Positions 1-12,400 of a stretch of 64,000 nt of DNA are shown one piece after another. Below the pieces are notes generated by a model that worked only from the letters and a program-made list of their open reading frames with translations, was not told the origin of the DNA and ran no database searches. Both the position numbers and the translations under genes were made by a program. Source of the stretch: Symbiodinium natans (taxonomy: Eukaryota > Sar > Dinophyceae > Suessiales > Symbiodiniaceae). Within the stretch, counting starts at the first letter, position 1; each line of letters opens with the position of its first letter. The stretch is from assembly GCA_905221605.1 (NCBI GenBank), contig CAJNDS010000669.1, forward strand, positions 269,415 through 333,414. Direction: 5' to 3'.

Positions 1-3000
1 AGTCTGCCAAACCTCTGCAAAAGCCGAAAAGCTTATGATGTCAGGGAGGAGGCTCTCCTGCATCTTTGCCATGAGCCGAAGGGCAACCTATCAGTCTGCG
101 AGGCTCTCGAACCACAACCACCCTCTTCTGCACTGAGCCGCGTAAACTTGTCAGTCGTTGCATGGTGAGGTTCCGCACTCGCAGAGACTGTACGGGCCTG
201 CCAGGCACCGCTTGCGCCGCAGGAGCTGATGCTGGTGTTGAAGCCTCGCTGTGGATCTGTCTTGCACCCGGGGCTTTAGAGGCCTGCTTCGGTTCCGCCG
301 CTTTTGGGGGGCATCCAGGGCGCTTGGCGGCCCTCAGCTTCGATGAGTGCAAATTTAAATTCTGAGCCTCACAACAGTTAGCAAGATGGAGAGCACATTG
401 TATGCACATTTGTACAATGCACTTTCCAAGCCCTCTGTTGAACTGAAAACCCAGGACTACGCAGGGGGTCCGTTTGCCGACCATTCGGCCAAGCAGCTGA
501 TAGCATCAGGACGGTCACCCGCATCTGATAACCTTGCGACGCTTCGTGCTGGTTGGAGGCTGTGGCTGCACAATACGAGCGGAGAGACGTGTTCCACGTT
601 TCCCAGGAAGCTAGGAACAACGAAGCCCTTGTTTCGTGGTTGTGGGAGGGGGGTTCAGAAGGGAACCTCAACCCGACATCACCCAAAGCTTCCAGGTAGC
701 ATGTCGTCATGTCTGGAGATGCCTCCTCAGCCCTGAACAAGACCCGTGCACTGCTCCAAGACAAAGCGACACAAGGTGAAGCAGAAACAAGTGCACAAAT
801 GGGGGTTTACGGAAATAGGGGACTTAAGGAGCCCAATAAGGTACCCGAATTTCGGAAAGCCCAAATTGTGCCACAGAAACAGCCGAAGCGCAAGCTGCCA
901 GTATCCAATTCCAACGGAGCTGCGGATGGCAGTGTTGTACGTGATCCTCAGACACGGTACGACGTGCAAATGTCAGATTCATGGATTTTTGCCCTGAATC
1001 AAGCTTCGATTGGGCAGGAGTCCAACTTATCGACGCATCACGCACTTGACGCACTTGACTCACTTGACTGCAGATGGCCAGACCAGCCAAGGGGCACATT
1101 CGGGGAAGTCGTATGTGCCTGCATGCCTGCGTATAGGGCATGTTCCTTGTATACCCTCGGTTCGAACGTGCAAACGGCAACTGCGTCAACGCCCAGGTTG
1201 CATGATGTGAGAGCCCGCTGTTCCCGAGAATGAGCAAAAGACCATCACGCCTTGTAGGAGTGAGGAGGCGAGACGCCACTGCTCACCCCGCGCGCAAGCC
1301 GTCAGGGTGCCTTGGGCATTGCGAGAGCCCTCAACTCGAAAGCGGCAACTCGTCCCCGACAATCGTTGTGCAATGCTGTGGCCCAGGAGCTGTTGTAGGT
1401 AATCACGTTTGGGCGCACGAGGCAGGCTGGCATGTCGACCAACACTGCCATCGCCTCTGGCCAGCTGCTGCCTTGACGGAAGACGAGGCTTAGCGCTCAA
1501 GGTTTACGCACGAGTCTTGGGCTTTGGGGCTTCTTGTTGAAGGAGTTGAGAAGCATTTAAGGGCTTAGCTAGGGCTAGGGACATGTTTTGGGTTCGCGGG
1601 AGACGATACCAGGAACTTCCCCCCCGCCTCGTGCAAGCGAGGCAATAGCGCGGCTGCACTGAATGACGCTCGCGTCTTTCCTCGCCAGGAGGATTCTTGT
1701 TCGGGAGTGAATTGCGTCCCCCGTAAACAAAAAAGCACCCCAGCACCAACATCAGATGCCCCTTGTATGTGGAGTATATGTGCGAGGGTGTCTGTCGGTA
1801 TGGCGAGGACTGTTCACCTGGCACCACTGGCTGCATGAAGTTCCAACTGAGAAGCACGCAACGCGGCATGGGGAATGCAATTCACAAGTGACAGGACGCC
1901 AGAAAAAGTGGCCACATCCTGACATCGAAGGTCTTACCCGACGCGGTGGACTGGCTCTTTTCTGCACACCGCGAGGGGGAGGGGGTGTCTCTAGCTCAAT
2001 GTTTCAGAAGGTCTATACTTTAAGGTGCGTTGGTAATTGTGAGTAGGTTAGACGACGAACTCCAAGAATGTTTACATAGAGGCCGCAGGAACTCAAATCT
2101 GAGGATTGGGCCCATCGGATCTGATCTGCATCACCTCTTCCTCTCAAGGCTGCGAAAGGAATGCAATTGGGCGGGCGTTGCACGTGCAACCCCGTGTCTG
2201 GCGTCGTCTCTCTCCTGCATAGCAGCCTCTCGCGCCAATTCTGTGGCAAGCCGCTAGGCTGTCGGAGGCATGGCTGGAGATCGCGAGCTATCGGGGGAGT
2301 TTTTCTGGGGCCGCGTCTGTCCTGCGAAAGCCCTCACTTTTGCGGAGCGACCTTTGAAGGATTCCATGATAAGAAGTACCATTCTGACCAGAACAGCCCC
2401 ATGTAAAATCAGGCGCGGCTCGGCTACTAACCGATTCTGCGTCCTTGAACCATGCGCACATCTCTCAGTTCTGTGCTGTACTCGTCCCGGCAGTCCCAGG
2501 CCAACTCGCTTGTGTGCCTTTTTTGGGCCCTTGCCGGAGTGTCTAAGGCTAAGGCAGAGGGCATGGAAGCTCAAGAACCGCTGAACCCAGCCGGCCCAGT
2601 ACAATCTCACCACCAAGAACTAGCTCGAAACACTGGGCCATCGGAGTAGGTCTCGGCTTCGCAACTTAGTAACTTTGAGACTTAGGGTTCAGGGCTTCGG
2701 ATATGAGAGGTGTTTAGGGAAGCTGGAACATCCTCCTTCAATCCCCATGCCCGCTGTCCGGTCGCCCTCCGCCAGGCCATAGCCTCCCTCACTGCACCAA
2801 ATTCCTCGAGGCTGGCAGCCTTAGGCAAGGCAGTGCAATGATTGAACCCCTCATCTACGATCACGCTGGCTTGCAAAAAGCAAGACCTACACAAGGTGTT
2901 GAACATCTGTGTGGTGTGGTCTCGGGACAGTGGAAGAGGGCCAGATATCTGGGCCAGCCCTTCGCCACTGCAACTAGCATAACTACCCCAGCAAACCATC

Positions 3001-6000
3001 CACTTAAGCTCTGATTGAACCCTTCCGAAACTCCGAAAATCCTGCGCAGCCATTTTGTCCACACCAGACATTCGGCGTTCTGCACCTTTGGCGCGTGCAC
3101 TTCGATTACGCAGCTGTAGTTCCACAACTGCAACGCAATGGAGGATACTACGCAAGCAGCGCGAGCCTTGCTTTGCAAGGGCTCGTCCTCCAAGACCTAC
3201 TCATAAGAATGGCATGCAGATGGTAGTCGCCGAAGACCACACTACTTGCAAACCAGATTCACCATGTGCTGCTGGCTTCGATCGCGTGGGATCATGTCCT
3301 CAATCAGATGCGTCGCCCTACAAAAGGGGCAAGGCGAGGGTCTTGAAGTATGCACTAAGAGGCTGACTTGCATACACGAACCTCAGCCCCTGACAGGTGG
3401 ACAAAAGAGTGCGGCCGAGCATCATGCTCCTTGAGGAACCCAGAAACCTTGTGAACAAACACCGGGCAGGTGCGGTTCAGCTCGTTCATGCTGACCCTGC
3501 AAGCAGCAAAGATCGCAAGAGATGTGCAATCAGAGACTGATGGGTTGAACAGTTGACCAAGGCAAGAATGGAGAGCCGAATCACAGTTTATAGACCCCGG
3601 CACTCATTCTCACGAAACCAAAGATCGAATCAACTCTCGTCACATTACACAATTACACATCCCATTCCACTCGCACGGCACACATGAAGGCTGGAGGATG
3701 CTGCAGTGATCCTGATATTTCTGGGGTGTTTCTGAGGCTTCTTCTCGTCGGACAGGACTTCGCAGGTGCGGACGGTTCATCAGAGCATGCAGCATGTTGA
3801 CGGCATGACAGAGGTCATGCAGGTTTCATGAACCCTGGGTTAACAAGTTTTCATGAGTTCACTCTGCTTGAGTTTTCGGGCCTCCACTCTTCTACTCGAG
3901 TTATGGCAGGGGAGTTTTTGGACAGCTGCCAAGCTCAGGCTCACAAGTATCCCGGCCTCAAAACAGGAACATGCATCTTCTGCACGTTCTGGAGGTGCTC
4001 ATCGATTTTCCTATGAGAGATTCGACTTTTTACCGAGTTGAAGCGGGGCCAGAGGGGCAGCCCAGGATCTTAGAGCGCCAGGTCTTGCAGGTCGAAGCCC
4101 TCTGCGCGGCTTTCATTCAGGGTGTATCGTGCTTATAGACATTTCAAGGCTTTCAGAAAGCTTTAATTTCTTTTAGGGCTTAAGAGGGTTTATGGGATTC
4201 GAAAATCCTTTTGGGGGGGCATCTGGGCTTCTGAGCTGAAGCAATCTGGGTCGCCTCTCAAACTCGCGCTGGCTCTTCTTCGACTCCGCAAGACCATGCC
4301 TCCGGTAGCTCTCACAACGCACAGTCCATGCAGGGTTTCGGGTTCGGGTTTAGCGTCTAGAAACATCACACTGACTTCCTTTCCCTACAAACCCCCAAAA
4401 GCCGGCCGGCTGCAAAAGGCCCCAAAGCCCCCTTAACAAGCGCCGGGGCTGCTTGAAGAGCCAAGGAAATCTTCGGAAGATGGATTCTGCTCGGTCTTCT
4501 GGATCCTCAGAGGCCAGGGAGGGCGAGGGAGGGGCCCGGAAGCCCATCTCCTCAAGTAAACAAAAGCCGTAAGATGGGCCTTGCAGGACTCCAGACCCAA
4601 GATGCCAGAGAGGTCTTAGACTCAGACTCAAGTCTATGGCACAGATCTCACACTTCAAGCTTCTAAGCTTGAAGCCCAGGAGTCAGGAGAGGACTGGAGA
4701 CAAGGTGCGCGGTCATACTTGATCACCGCCTTTCTCGAGACACCAGCCTCATGCAGCATCTGGTACAGCCTGGACGGGGCGTTTCCTCTGCAGAGGCTAG
4801 ATGATCCCGGAATCCCGAAAGGTGCACGAGCCATCTGAATCCCCGGAGCTTTGTGAGGTCGTAGATCTTGTCGGTAGGCTCTCTGTTCTGGAATCCAGTC
4901 GGAAAGCCTCAGCTGGAAAGCTCAATGTTTCAGGGGAATGCTGGGTTTCACGAGGCTTCGATGTTGAGGTGCTTCTGGGAAGGTTGACGCACACGGGGCA
5001 CACCGGGCCCGGGTTGGGACGGGTTGTGAAGCCGTAATGCCAGCTCGGCTGCTGTACTCCTGCTGCAGCAAGGTGTTGTGCTTGTAATTCCTCAACGCGG
5101 TCTTGAAGCGGTGGGGGTCATGCGCCTTGGCTGGTGAACTTAGGAAATAAATGCTTGCGGAGATGCGCCCACGTCTTCCCTGCGCATCTCTCACAGTGTC
5201 AATGCACGCACTACACCCAACTTCTACTGGGCATAAACCCTTCCGGCAGCTGATAGCTCAACGCAAATATTGAGTTACAACAATCTGTATGCCGGTGCAC
5301 GTATGCATACGTACACGTGATCAGGCATGCTCCAAATAGCATTCCCCCTCTAGTGGTGCCGCGGTGAGTGTTGGCATTTAAGGGGTTTTCGAAGTTTTTT
5401 TTGCTCAAAGTGTTCGTCTAATACGCGCGCGAATGTGAGGCCGGGAAAAAGTCGCTGTGGAGGGCGGGGACGTGGTAAGGGGCTATGAGGTGCACTTGTA
5501 CATCCACTAAGATTGACGAAAGTTTAAGCCTTGCATCTTACTATAGCCTTCATCAAAGTCAAAAGCTCGTCAACTCTCCGTTCCCGACCTCACTCGCTAT
5601 TCTGTAATTCCAAAGTCTTGTGTCCCCCATGGGATCAAGAGCCGCGGCACTCGCACAATGCAACATGCCTTTGCAAATTCAATGCCGATGTGATGTTGCG
5701 TCATGTTGCGTCTGGGAAACACCTGACACTCTAATGTTGCGCATTTCGCATCCGCTTCGACGCACATACGCCCAGCCGTCTCTGCCTCCCTGAGCCCGCA
5801 AGGGCCACAGCGTCTTTGCCAAGCCGCCAACTTGCGACCGCAAACTTGCATTGTGCGTGTTGAACTTTTGAAATGGATGTCGCAGCAAGTTTCGAGCAAC
5901 CCTGCCAAACTCAAACTTTCCAAGTGCAGCAATGGATCATTTCTGTGCACTCAGGTTAGTACGGACTTTCAGCTTGCGCTTCAGGTGAGCCCTTTACGCC

Positions 6001-6300
6001 TTGAATCTTCTAAAACGCCGTCCTGCCGGCAACTTGTCTGCCAAATGAAGCCCTTGGAATCTACAGGTCACCTGGAACAGAGAGTCCTGGGGTCGCTCGA
6101 ACGGTTCATCGGCTGTAATCGCACCACATGGTGTGCCATGGTGTGCCCTTTTTGAAAGGCCCAGCATCCCCTGAGGGCTATAGTGCAGGAATCGCTACGG
6201 GCCGAGTTCGGGTACAGGGCCGGTCGTGGGTGCTGCCGCACCCCGTGCAACGGGAGGCAGGCCATCAAAGTTGCTTAAATGCGACAGCCAAGCCTGTCGT
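1..6300. other. no confident gene; scattered low-complexity and telomere-like words
   Basis: Many short open frames overlap on both strands and none shows a recognisable domain. Two blocks are weak exon candidates on the minus strand: 3496-3390 (pyrimidine-rich acceptor before a frame reading NELNRTCPVFVHKVSGF) and about 5850-5720 (Cys-rich frame with RRCGPCG). The 3.4 kb block has an equally plausible plus-strand reading, so neither is called a gene. Confidence 0.5.
800..861 (+). repeat. dispersed element, copy A
   Basis: The stretch resembles segments near 15,003 and 29,800-29,905. The shared core reads roughly AAGGAnCCCAAATAAGGTACCC followed by an AATTTCG-like tail. The upstream part (GGTTTACnnAAATAGGGGAC) is shared with 29,801-29,823. 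All three copies have the same orientation. Function unknown; it may be part of an intron-borne or degenerate mobile element. Confidence 0.5.
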
Positions 6301-6401
6301 GCCGGGCTTTAATTGTAAACGCTTGCGCGCGCCGCCTCGGCAGCCGGGCCGGCCCCAGGACAGGAAAGGAGGAAAGAGGGTTTCGCAAAAAAGGGAGGAA
6401 A

Positions 6402-6428
6402 GGGGGGGGGGGGGGGTTGGGGGGGGGT

Positions 6429-6464
<36 letters not shown>

Positions 6465-6512
6465 GGGGGGGGGTGGGGGGGTGGGGGTGGGGGTGGGGGG
6501 GGGGGGGGTTTT
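6402..6512 (+). repeat. long poly-G / GGGGGGT tract
   Basis: About 110 bases consist almost only of G with single T interruptions, and a second G run follows at about 6,606-6,624. The tract translates as Gly- or Pro-rich shadow frames in every phase, which are artefacts. On the minus strand it is a C-rich tract. It could form G-quadruplexes or be a hard-to-sequence region whose length is unreliable. Confidence 0.9.
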
Positions 6513-6849
6513 TTGAGGCACTCCCCCTGTAGGAGCCACCGAAAGGCGGGACCCTCACACGGCACCGGTTTGCAGCTCCTCCAAGCGATTGGGGGGGGTC
6601 CCACAGGGGGGGGGGGGGGGGGGGTGGCGTCAGAAAATTTGGCACACGGCTTGTTCCAGACGCTTCTCGGCAGGAAGTCGAGGCGAATAAGGAGGGATTT
6701 AGGGCGGTAGGGGTCGATACCAGGGGATGGGGCGGGGGTGATACCAGGGTGTGGGGGATACCAAGGCGCGAACCGGGATCATCTGCGCGCACACATGTGC
6801 ACGAAGAAAACAAACATGTGCTGATATGTTGATTTGCACCCAGGCTATC

Positions 6850-7146
6850 AACTGCCATCTGCGTCCGAAGCTCGAGGAATGCCATCAGGAGCTGACCTGC
6901 ACCATGACTGAAAGACCAAACCAACTCGTACTCCTTCCTTAAAGGGGCACGTCGGGGGGTCGAATCTGCCACGCCCGCAAAAGTATCCCGAACTACTCTG
7001 CACTCCCCTCCCACCTCGCCTGACTCCTCACCATCGAACATGAAGACCTGGCTTTCGGCCTCATCCTGTGTCTCATCTTCGGTCTCGTTCAGCACGGTGA
7101 ACGACTGCGCTCGGTGCTCGGATATCCTGAGGGCCCAGGTGCACAT
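6850..7146 (-). CDS. acidic exon(s) of an unrecognised protein
   Basis: One minus-strand frame carries a coherent acidic segment (NETEDETQDEAESQ, then FDGEESGEVGGE) from about 7,110 to 7,010 with mostly G/C third positions. In the same frame, 6,908-6,865 reads GQLLMAFLELRTQMA, a helical-looking stretch just after a CAG acceptor-like site. These are probably two exons of one protein, with an intron between about 7,000 and 6,910. The frame then runs into the poly-G tract, which is not coding. No domain is recognised. An upstream block ending near 7,130 reads in another frame, so the 5' boundary is open. Confidence 0.45.
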
Positions 7147-8519
7147 CTCGGCTCTGTCTCAGATGCACTCGAATCTCAGCGTGCGCAACCTGCAACCGGC
7201 GCTTGTAAGCATCTTAGCAGCTGGGCAGCCTTGTGTGATCGTCATGCCCACCGCCAATGCCTAAGGCAAGACTCACAAAGAAGCTATGAGAAAAGCTGCT
7301 GACACCGAAGACCATCTTTCTTCAGGGTAAGCATTTGGCCACTGACATTTACTGTATGGTTCGCCTACCTTGCTATCTCACAGTTTTGGGGACCGCCAGC
7401 TTTGGTGCCTCTGTTTAAGAGTGTGCTGGCCCAAGCGCACTGAGGGGCACAAAGAAAGGGACCAGGGAGAAGTCCTGGTACCCCGCTTGGACAAGGCGGC
7501 CTTCAGGGGACCTTCCGGACAAGCCTCGAGCAAGGAAGGCTCACAAGAAGACTCATAAGGAAGTTCCTCAACAAAAGAGCACCGAAAAAGGAGGGCCAGG
7601 CCGAGGAAAGGAAGAAGGTTGACCCGGAAGCACTTTCCCTGGGAGGAGAGCGACGGAACGGCCCGACCAAGGCTCTCAGCCATGCTGTTCACCCTACACT
7701 TCCTGCCATCCGCACCTTCCGACTTGCTTTCAGTATCATCTGATCTTTCCTACCAGTAGCTTTTTTTTATGTATGGATTATTTTCCGATGGTGGGGCCAG
7801 GGCTGCTCCAGGCGTCCCATGGGCGGATGGCCGATTAAGCGGGTCATTTCCCACCTTCTCGCAATGTACCACAGGGTCTCCCTCCATTTTCACTCACGTG
7901 CACAGGTCACAGTTCTGCACCTGTCCCAAAGCAAAGCAAGACCCTGGCCCTGCCAAATGCCAGGCCACCTAGAATCTCGTGGATAGCAGGAGTCAGCGAG
8001 TGATGGCCAGATCCTCAGGGCAGTTCTCTTTCATAGTGTGTCCATGCTTGGGTACCCCGAATATACAGAGCTCCTCATATCGGGCTCTATCATATTGCCC
8101 TTAAAATGGACCATAACTGGCATATATGAGTTATGGGAAGTTTGCTGGTTCAGGCTTGTCTGGAGTCCTTCATTGCCGATGAGAGAAAGGAATCGAAGAT
8201 GCGTCACCTGCAGCTGCCAAAAAAGATTGGGGAGACAAACTCGGTTTAAGGTTTAGGACTAGGGTAAATGGCCTAGGATGTCGGGCAAGGCATCTAGTAA
8301 CACACTGAGACATAACTGGGAGATGCCGCATCCTCCGCATCCCATAACTCAATTTGACCCCAGCGCACCATCGCAAACGCACATAGAACCAATTCCCGCC
8401 GATGACAAGACAAGACACCGGCCGCGAGGCATGATCTCCTGCCAGAGGCAGATCGCGCATGACACCCTAAAGCCCGAGAGGCCCCAAACTCGAAACCACT
8501 CGCAGGGCAGGCATATTGA

Positions 8520-8623
8520 GGACAATGAGGCTTCGGAGACTTGGGATCTTTCTCAGAGGTTCCTCTGTGAATCAGCGCTCGGACCGGCCAAGCCAGAAAC
8601 ACCACCAGCGACAGCAGCTTCAT
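8520..8623 (-). CDS. first exon of a predicted secreted or membrane protein (signal peptide)
   Basis: The frame opens with a true ATG at 8,623 and encodes MKLLSLVVFLAWPVRALIH: a short basic start, a hydrophobic core and an Ala-containing region that fits a signal peptide. Nearly all of the first 17 codons end in G or C, the bias seen in the confirmed genes here. A CTAG acceptor-like site about 20 bases upstream could serve spliced-leader addition. The sequence after the signal (TSEKDPKSPKP) is polar; the frame stays open to 8,294, but the coding bias fades after about 35 codons, so the exon probably ends near 8,520. No family recognised. Confidence 0.5.
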
Positions 8624-9293
8624 GGTCCCGTGATAGGAATACGTACTAGTATGGGATACAGTTCGCTATTGGATCATGTCTTGAGCCAGAGAGGGTTTGC
8701 GGAGATGGGCGCGGTTCCAGAGCCCAACGCTGGCATCCAGGGAGGAATCTGCACAACCCTCACTGGGTGAGGTTTGTGTGGGATGCAGATTGCCTACCTG
8801 TTCACTGAGCGCCGCGACCTCAATTGGATCACGAAAAGATTCCCGAAGAGACGTGCAGCCTGGCACCAGGGCGAAACAGAACCAGCTCCCAGCACAGGGG
8901 GCCTCTGGTCGGCAAGTATCGGGCTTGAAGTAGGCTCCAAAGCCCTCCTGACCCTGTTAAACCCTGTTCAACACTGTCAAGCCCTACGAACCCTACAAAC
9001 CCTACAAACCCTATTTGACCCCATTGACCCGACTGACCCTATCAACCCGAAACCCACACGAGTAGAAAGCGGGCTCTGGGGCCTTGGTATGCCCTTCTCC
9101 GGGTCGGTCGCCATGTGTCTGCCCTGGCAACGTGACCAGACCCGCTTAGGGCTCAGGGTTTTGGAGATCCCCCTTCAGAAGGACACCAACCTCCCCACCC
9201 CCCCCCCCAAAAAAAAAAAAACAAAGAATAATAAACTTCGGAAACCCCTATATTGGATTCTTAAGGCTTGGGCTTTGAAGGCCTAACTTGAAG

Positions 9294-9420
9294 TGTGTCT
9301 GCTCCGCCAACTGGTGTGAGAGCGAACGAGCAAGCTGGTGCTGGAGGCCCCGCGTCGGCATCTTTATATACTTCGGGACTCACGGGGCCCCAAAGTTGGA
9401 GGAGAAACTGGCAGTTGTTG
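9294..9420 (+). CDS. possible plus-strand exon, unknown protein
   Basis: The frame reading CVCSANWCESERASWCW and then GIFIYFGTHGAPKLEEKLAV has strong G/C third-position bias for about 40 codons, while the overlapping minus-strand frame does not. It is Cys/Trp-rich at the start, but no zinc-binding spacing is clear. It would be a plus-strand gene in a largely minus-strand window. Boundaries and family are unknown. Confidence 0.35.
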
Positions 9421-12400
9421 TTCATGGCCGCGTCTCTTCGTCCGCCAGCTCTGGACAGCGGCGCAGCACAGCACGTGCGCGGTGAACGCGAATAGTCACG
9501 CAATGCTCTTGCAGGGCTGAGGCAGGTTAGGAATGATTGGGGCTTGAGGTCCATAGGGCCTCTAGGGGTGTTTAGTTCTGGGCTGGTTCGCTCTCGATTC
9601 GCAAATTTCGGGATGCGCCTGTCGTTGGTGCGGAGGAGTCACCGTCCGGCTTTCCACGTCCCAAGCGAGGATATTCCTGGCCGGGCCGAGGCTTCGAAAG
9701 TCTCAGATCGTATAGGGTTCACAGGCTCATCCGAAGCTCCTTCAGCAATCCCTAGACCCAGCAATAATTAACAACCTGCTTGGATCTGTAATCCGTGGCA
9801 GGCACTGGCTCCGCTGAGGCGGGCGCCCGTGCCCGTTTCGGTTGCGATATGAGAAGACCTCTCTCTGCTGGTCCGCCTAGGGCTGAAGGGGTTCGGGTCA
9901 CAAGTCCTCACCATCGAACCTGCAAGTGAAAGCCAGCGAACACTTGAGGAACTGAACCCCAACAAGAAAACCCTCCGCGAAAGCCTCGACCTTGCGCATG
10001 CCTGCCAATCCTTTTAGACCCCCAGTCGCCACTCATATGAAACCTTCTAGAGCATACCCACAAATAGTTTGCGGGCTACAACGGAAAAATCTCTGATCTA
10101 AAGGGACAAGATTTCTGAGATGAATGCAGAGTTTAGAGGACAGGCCTCACTTGAGATGCTCTGTGCTGCAGAGGTGACACCTCGGCAGGGCTGTAGGGAT
10201 GCTGACCGACGATTTGGCTGTGGCGTTTTAGGGCTCAAAACGGACCTCCCTTGCCCTGCAGTGCACTTTGCCTTTCGCGGCAGATGGTTGTTTAGCTTCG
10301 TCGTTATTGTTGACCTCTCATCTTCACTTGGAGATTCTCACACTGTCCTCCAGCATTTCAATCCCTTAAGGCCTTGTGTTGGAGCGGCTTCGGCTGCAAT
10401 GATGCTACTCTTGCAGTCCTTTGTCTGGAACCTCTGTGTGAAGACTGGACTTGACATCTCCCAAGAAATCACGGCTTAAATTCTGCACAAGTAATAACAG
10501 GCCAACAATCCAACGTTGCTTCACGCTAGAGAAGTCAGTGGACCCTCTCCATAACTGCTGCGGCTGAGGAAGGCCCGCTGGCTCACTGCGCATCCCCAAA
10601 CCCTGATACGCAAGGGCGTGGGGAGGCTTCTTCTTCTCAAGTAAGATCCCTGCTTTTCAACGACGCTCGAGTCTTGAGGTTCATCGCTCCGGATGAGTGG
10701 AGCAACAGTGGAGCAACTGAGACTCTGGCTTACAGCATCTGCATCTGGCCGCGGGTGCGCCCTGAAGAAATCTGGCTTGGAGGCTAAGTGGGGGGGGGCG
10801 GGGGCTTGGAGTAGGCGGGGGTGGACCGGGGGGCAGGTGGGCGGTAACTTGCCAGACTCTGTCGGACGCACTTCATCGGTAGAGTCGTTCATCTTGCGAG
10901 GGTCGGCCAAGCAGGAACCCTGAACCCTTAACCTTGTAGCGACTCACGTGCTTAGGCATGGGCCGTTGCAAAGGATGCGCAATCTTCCGACCAAAGATGT
11001 CCACCTGAGGTTTCGGGGGTGTAGGGCGGTTTAGATGCGAGTCTGGTCATAGATGCGATTGCCTGCAGCAATAGCTCAAGGCAACACAAACTCTAGAACT
11101 TTCACCTGCTTGCACATCAACCTGTTTTCCTACGACCTGTGCAGGATGCCACCAAAGGCAACAAAGACATTGACAGCAACTGACCGCAACATACTGCAAC
11201 ATGCCCGTTCAAGCACCTTCGGCGCTTGATAGTGCATGTCGACAGACGTTGGCAAAGAGTCAACCCATGAGTCAATGAGCCCCCAAGATAGCACAGAAAC
11301 ATGACAGGGACCTCCTGCACCGGCGAAGTAGCAGAACCAGCACCCGGACTGCCACGGCCCTGGCAGATATGTGGCGTTCGGAACAGGCGTTCAAACTCCC
11401 CCGATGCCGAAACCCTCAAACCCTGAACGAGTGCTGGACCCACGAATCCGAATCCCCCCCCCCCTCCCCCCACAGTACGTGATGAAAACGCCCTTGCGCA
11501 AGCTGATAATGCCAGCTCACAGCTATTGACAGCACTCCCCTCTGGGTCCGAACCTCCTCTTGCAAAGTTGAGTCTTCGGGCAGGCGTCCTGGCCAAAACA
11601 TGTCTGCTATAGGACAAAATTGGGGCCTACTCAGCTCGGAGGCTGCACGCTGGCGGTGCATGACCAGAGCTGACATGCTGGTCCCACGCACCTAGCTACC
11701 AACTGTTACTGTGACCCTGCACTGATCTTTACAACTCTGTGGCGGTGGCGTGCAAAGAACCCTGGGACATTGGTGGAAACGGTTTTTTATGGTTGTTTCT
11801 TCACATCCTTTTGCCTGAAAAAGCTACCCACCAAGCTCACTCCCTGGGCCTACCTGACACCCCCAACCCTAAACCCAACAAATCAGGAAGCCTTACAATC
11901 CCCAAATTGTTCGCTGTAGCAGTATAGGCGACAGGTCCAAGTTCTACAAATGGGGACACCTTGAACCAGACTTGAACCAGTCCAGCGCCCCAAAAGTCGA
12001 AGTGCTAGCTTTTCAACAAAGAGTCTCAGTCTCCCTAAAACCCTGCACCTTAAACCCCTCAATCCCGGGCAGGAAGGCCCAGATTCGCTCGCGGAGGGCC
12101 CTTTGGCCTTTGGAAGTCTTTGCAAAGAGCCGCTGGGGGGGTTGAGTGCTCCACCTTTCAGGGTTCAGGGTTCTAAGGGCTTCAGGGCTCTAAAGGCTTC
12201 AGGGCTTAAGGGCTTACGGGTAGACGGACAGCAGGACGGCACGCTCTGCTGCTAAACGAAGGAACGCTGACCTGCTTGGCTGTCGAGCACCCGCTCTACT
12301 CTTCTTGCGCAGCTGCCAAGCAATCGGAAAGCAGTTCGTGCCCTCCTCAGGCTAGCGACGTAGAGCACAACCTCTCCCCAAGAAACAGCACCCGGGCTGC

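Noticed and set aside
3044-3062. Leader relic at GCAGCCATTTTGTCC
   Set aside because: The match stops after the core and no gene start follows on that strand.
6265-7146. 293-aa minus-strand frame taken as one protein
   Set aside because: Most of its length is a translation of the poly-G tract and Pro-rich noise; only the 7,146-6,850 part shows coding bias.
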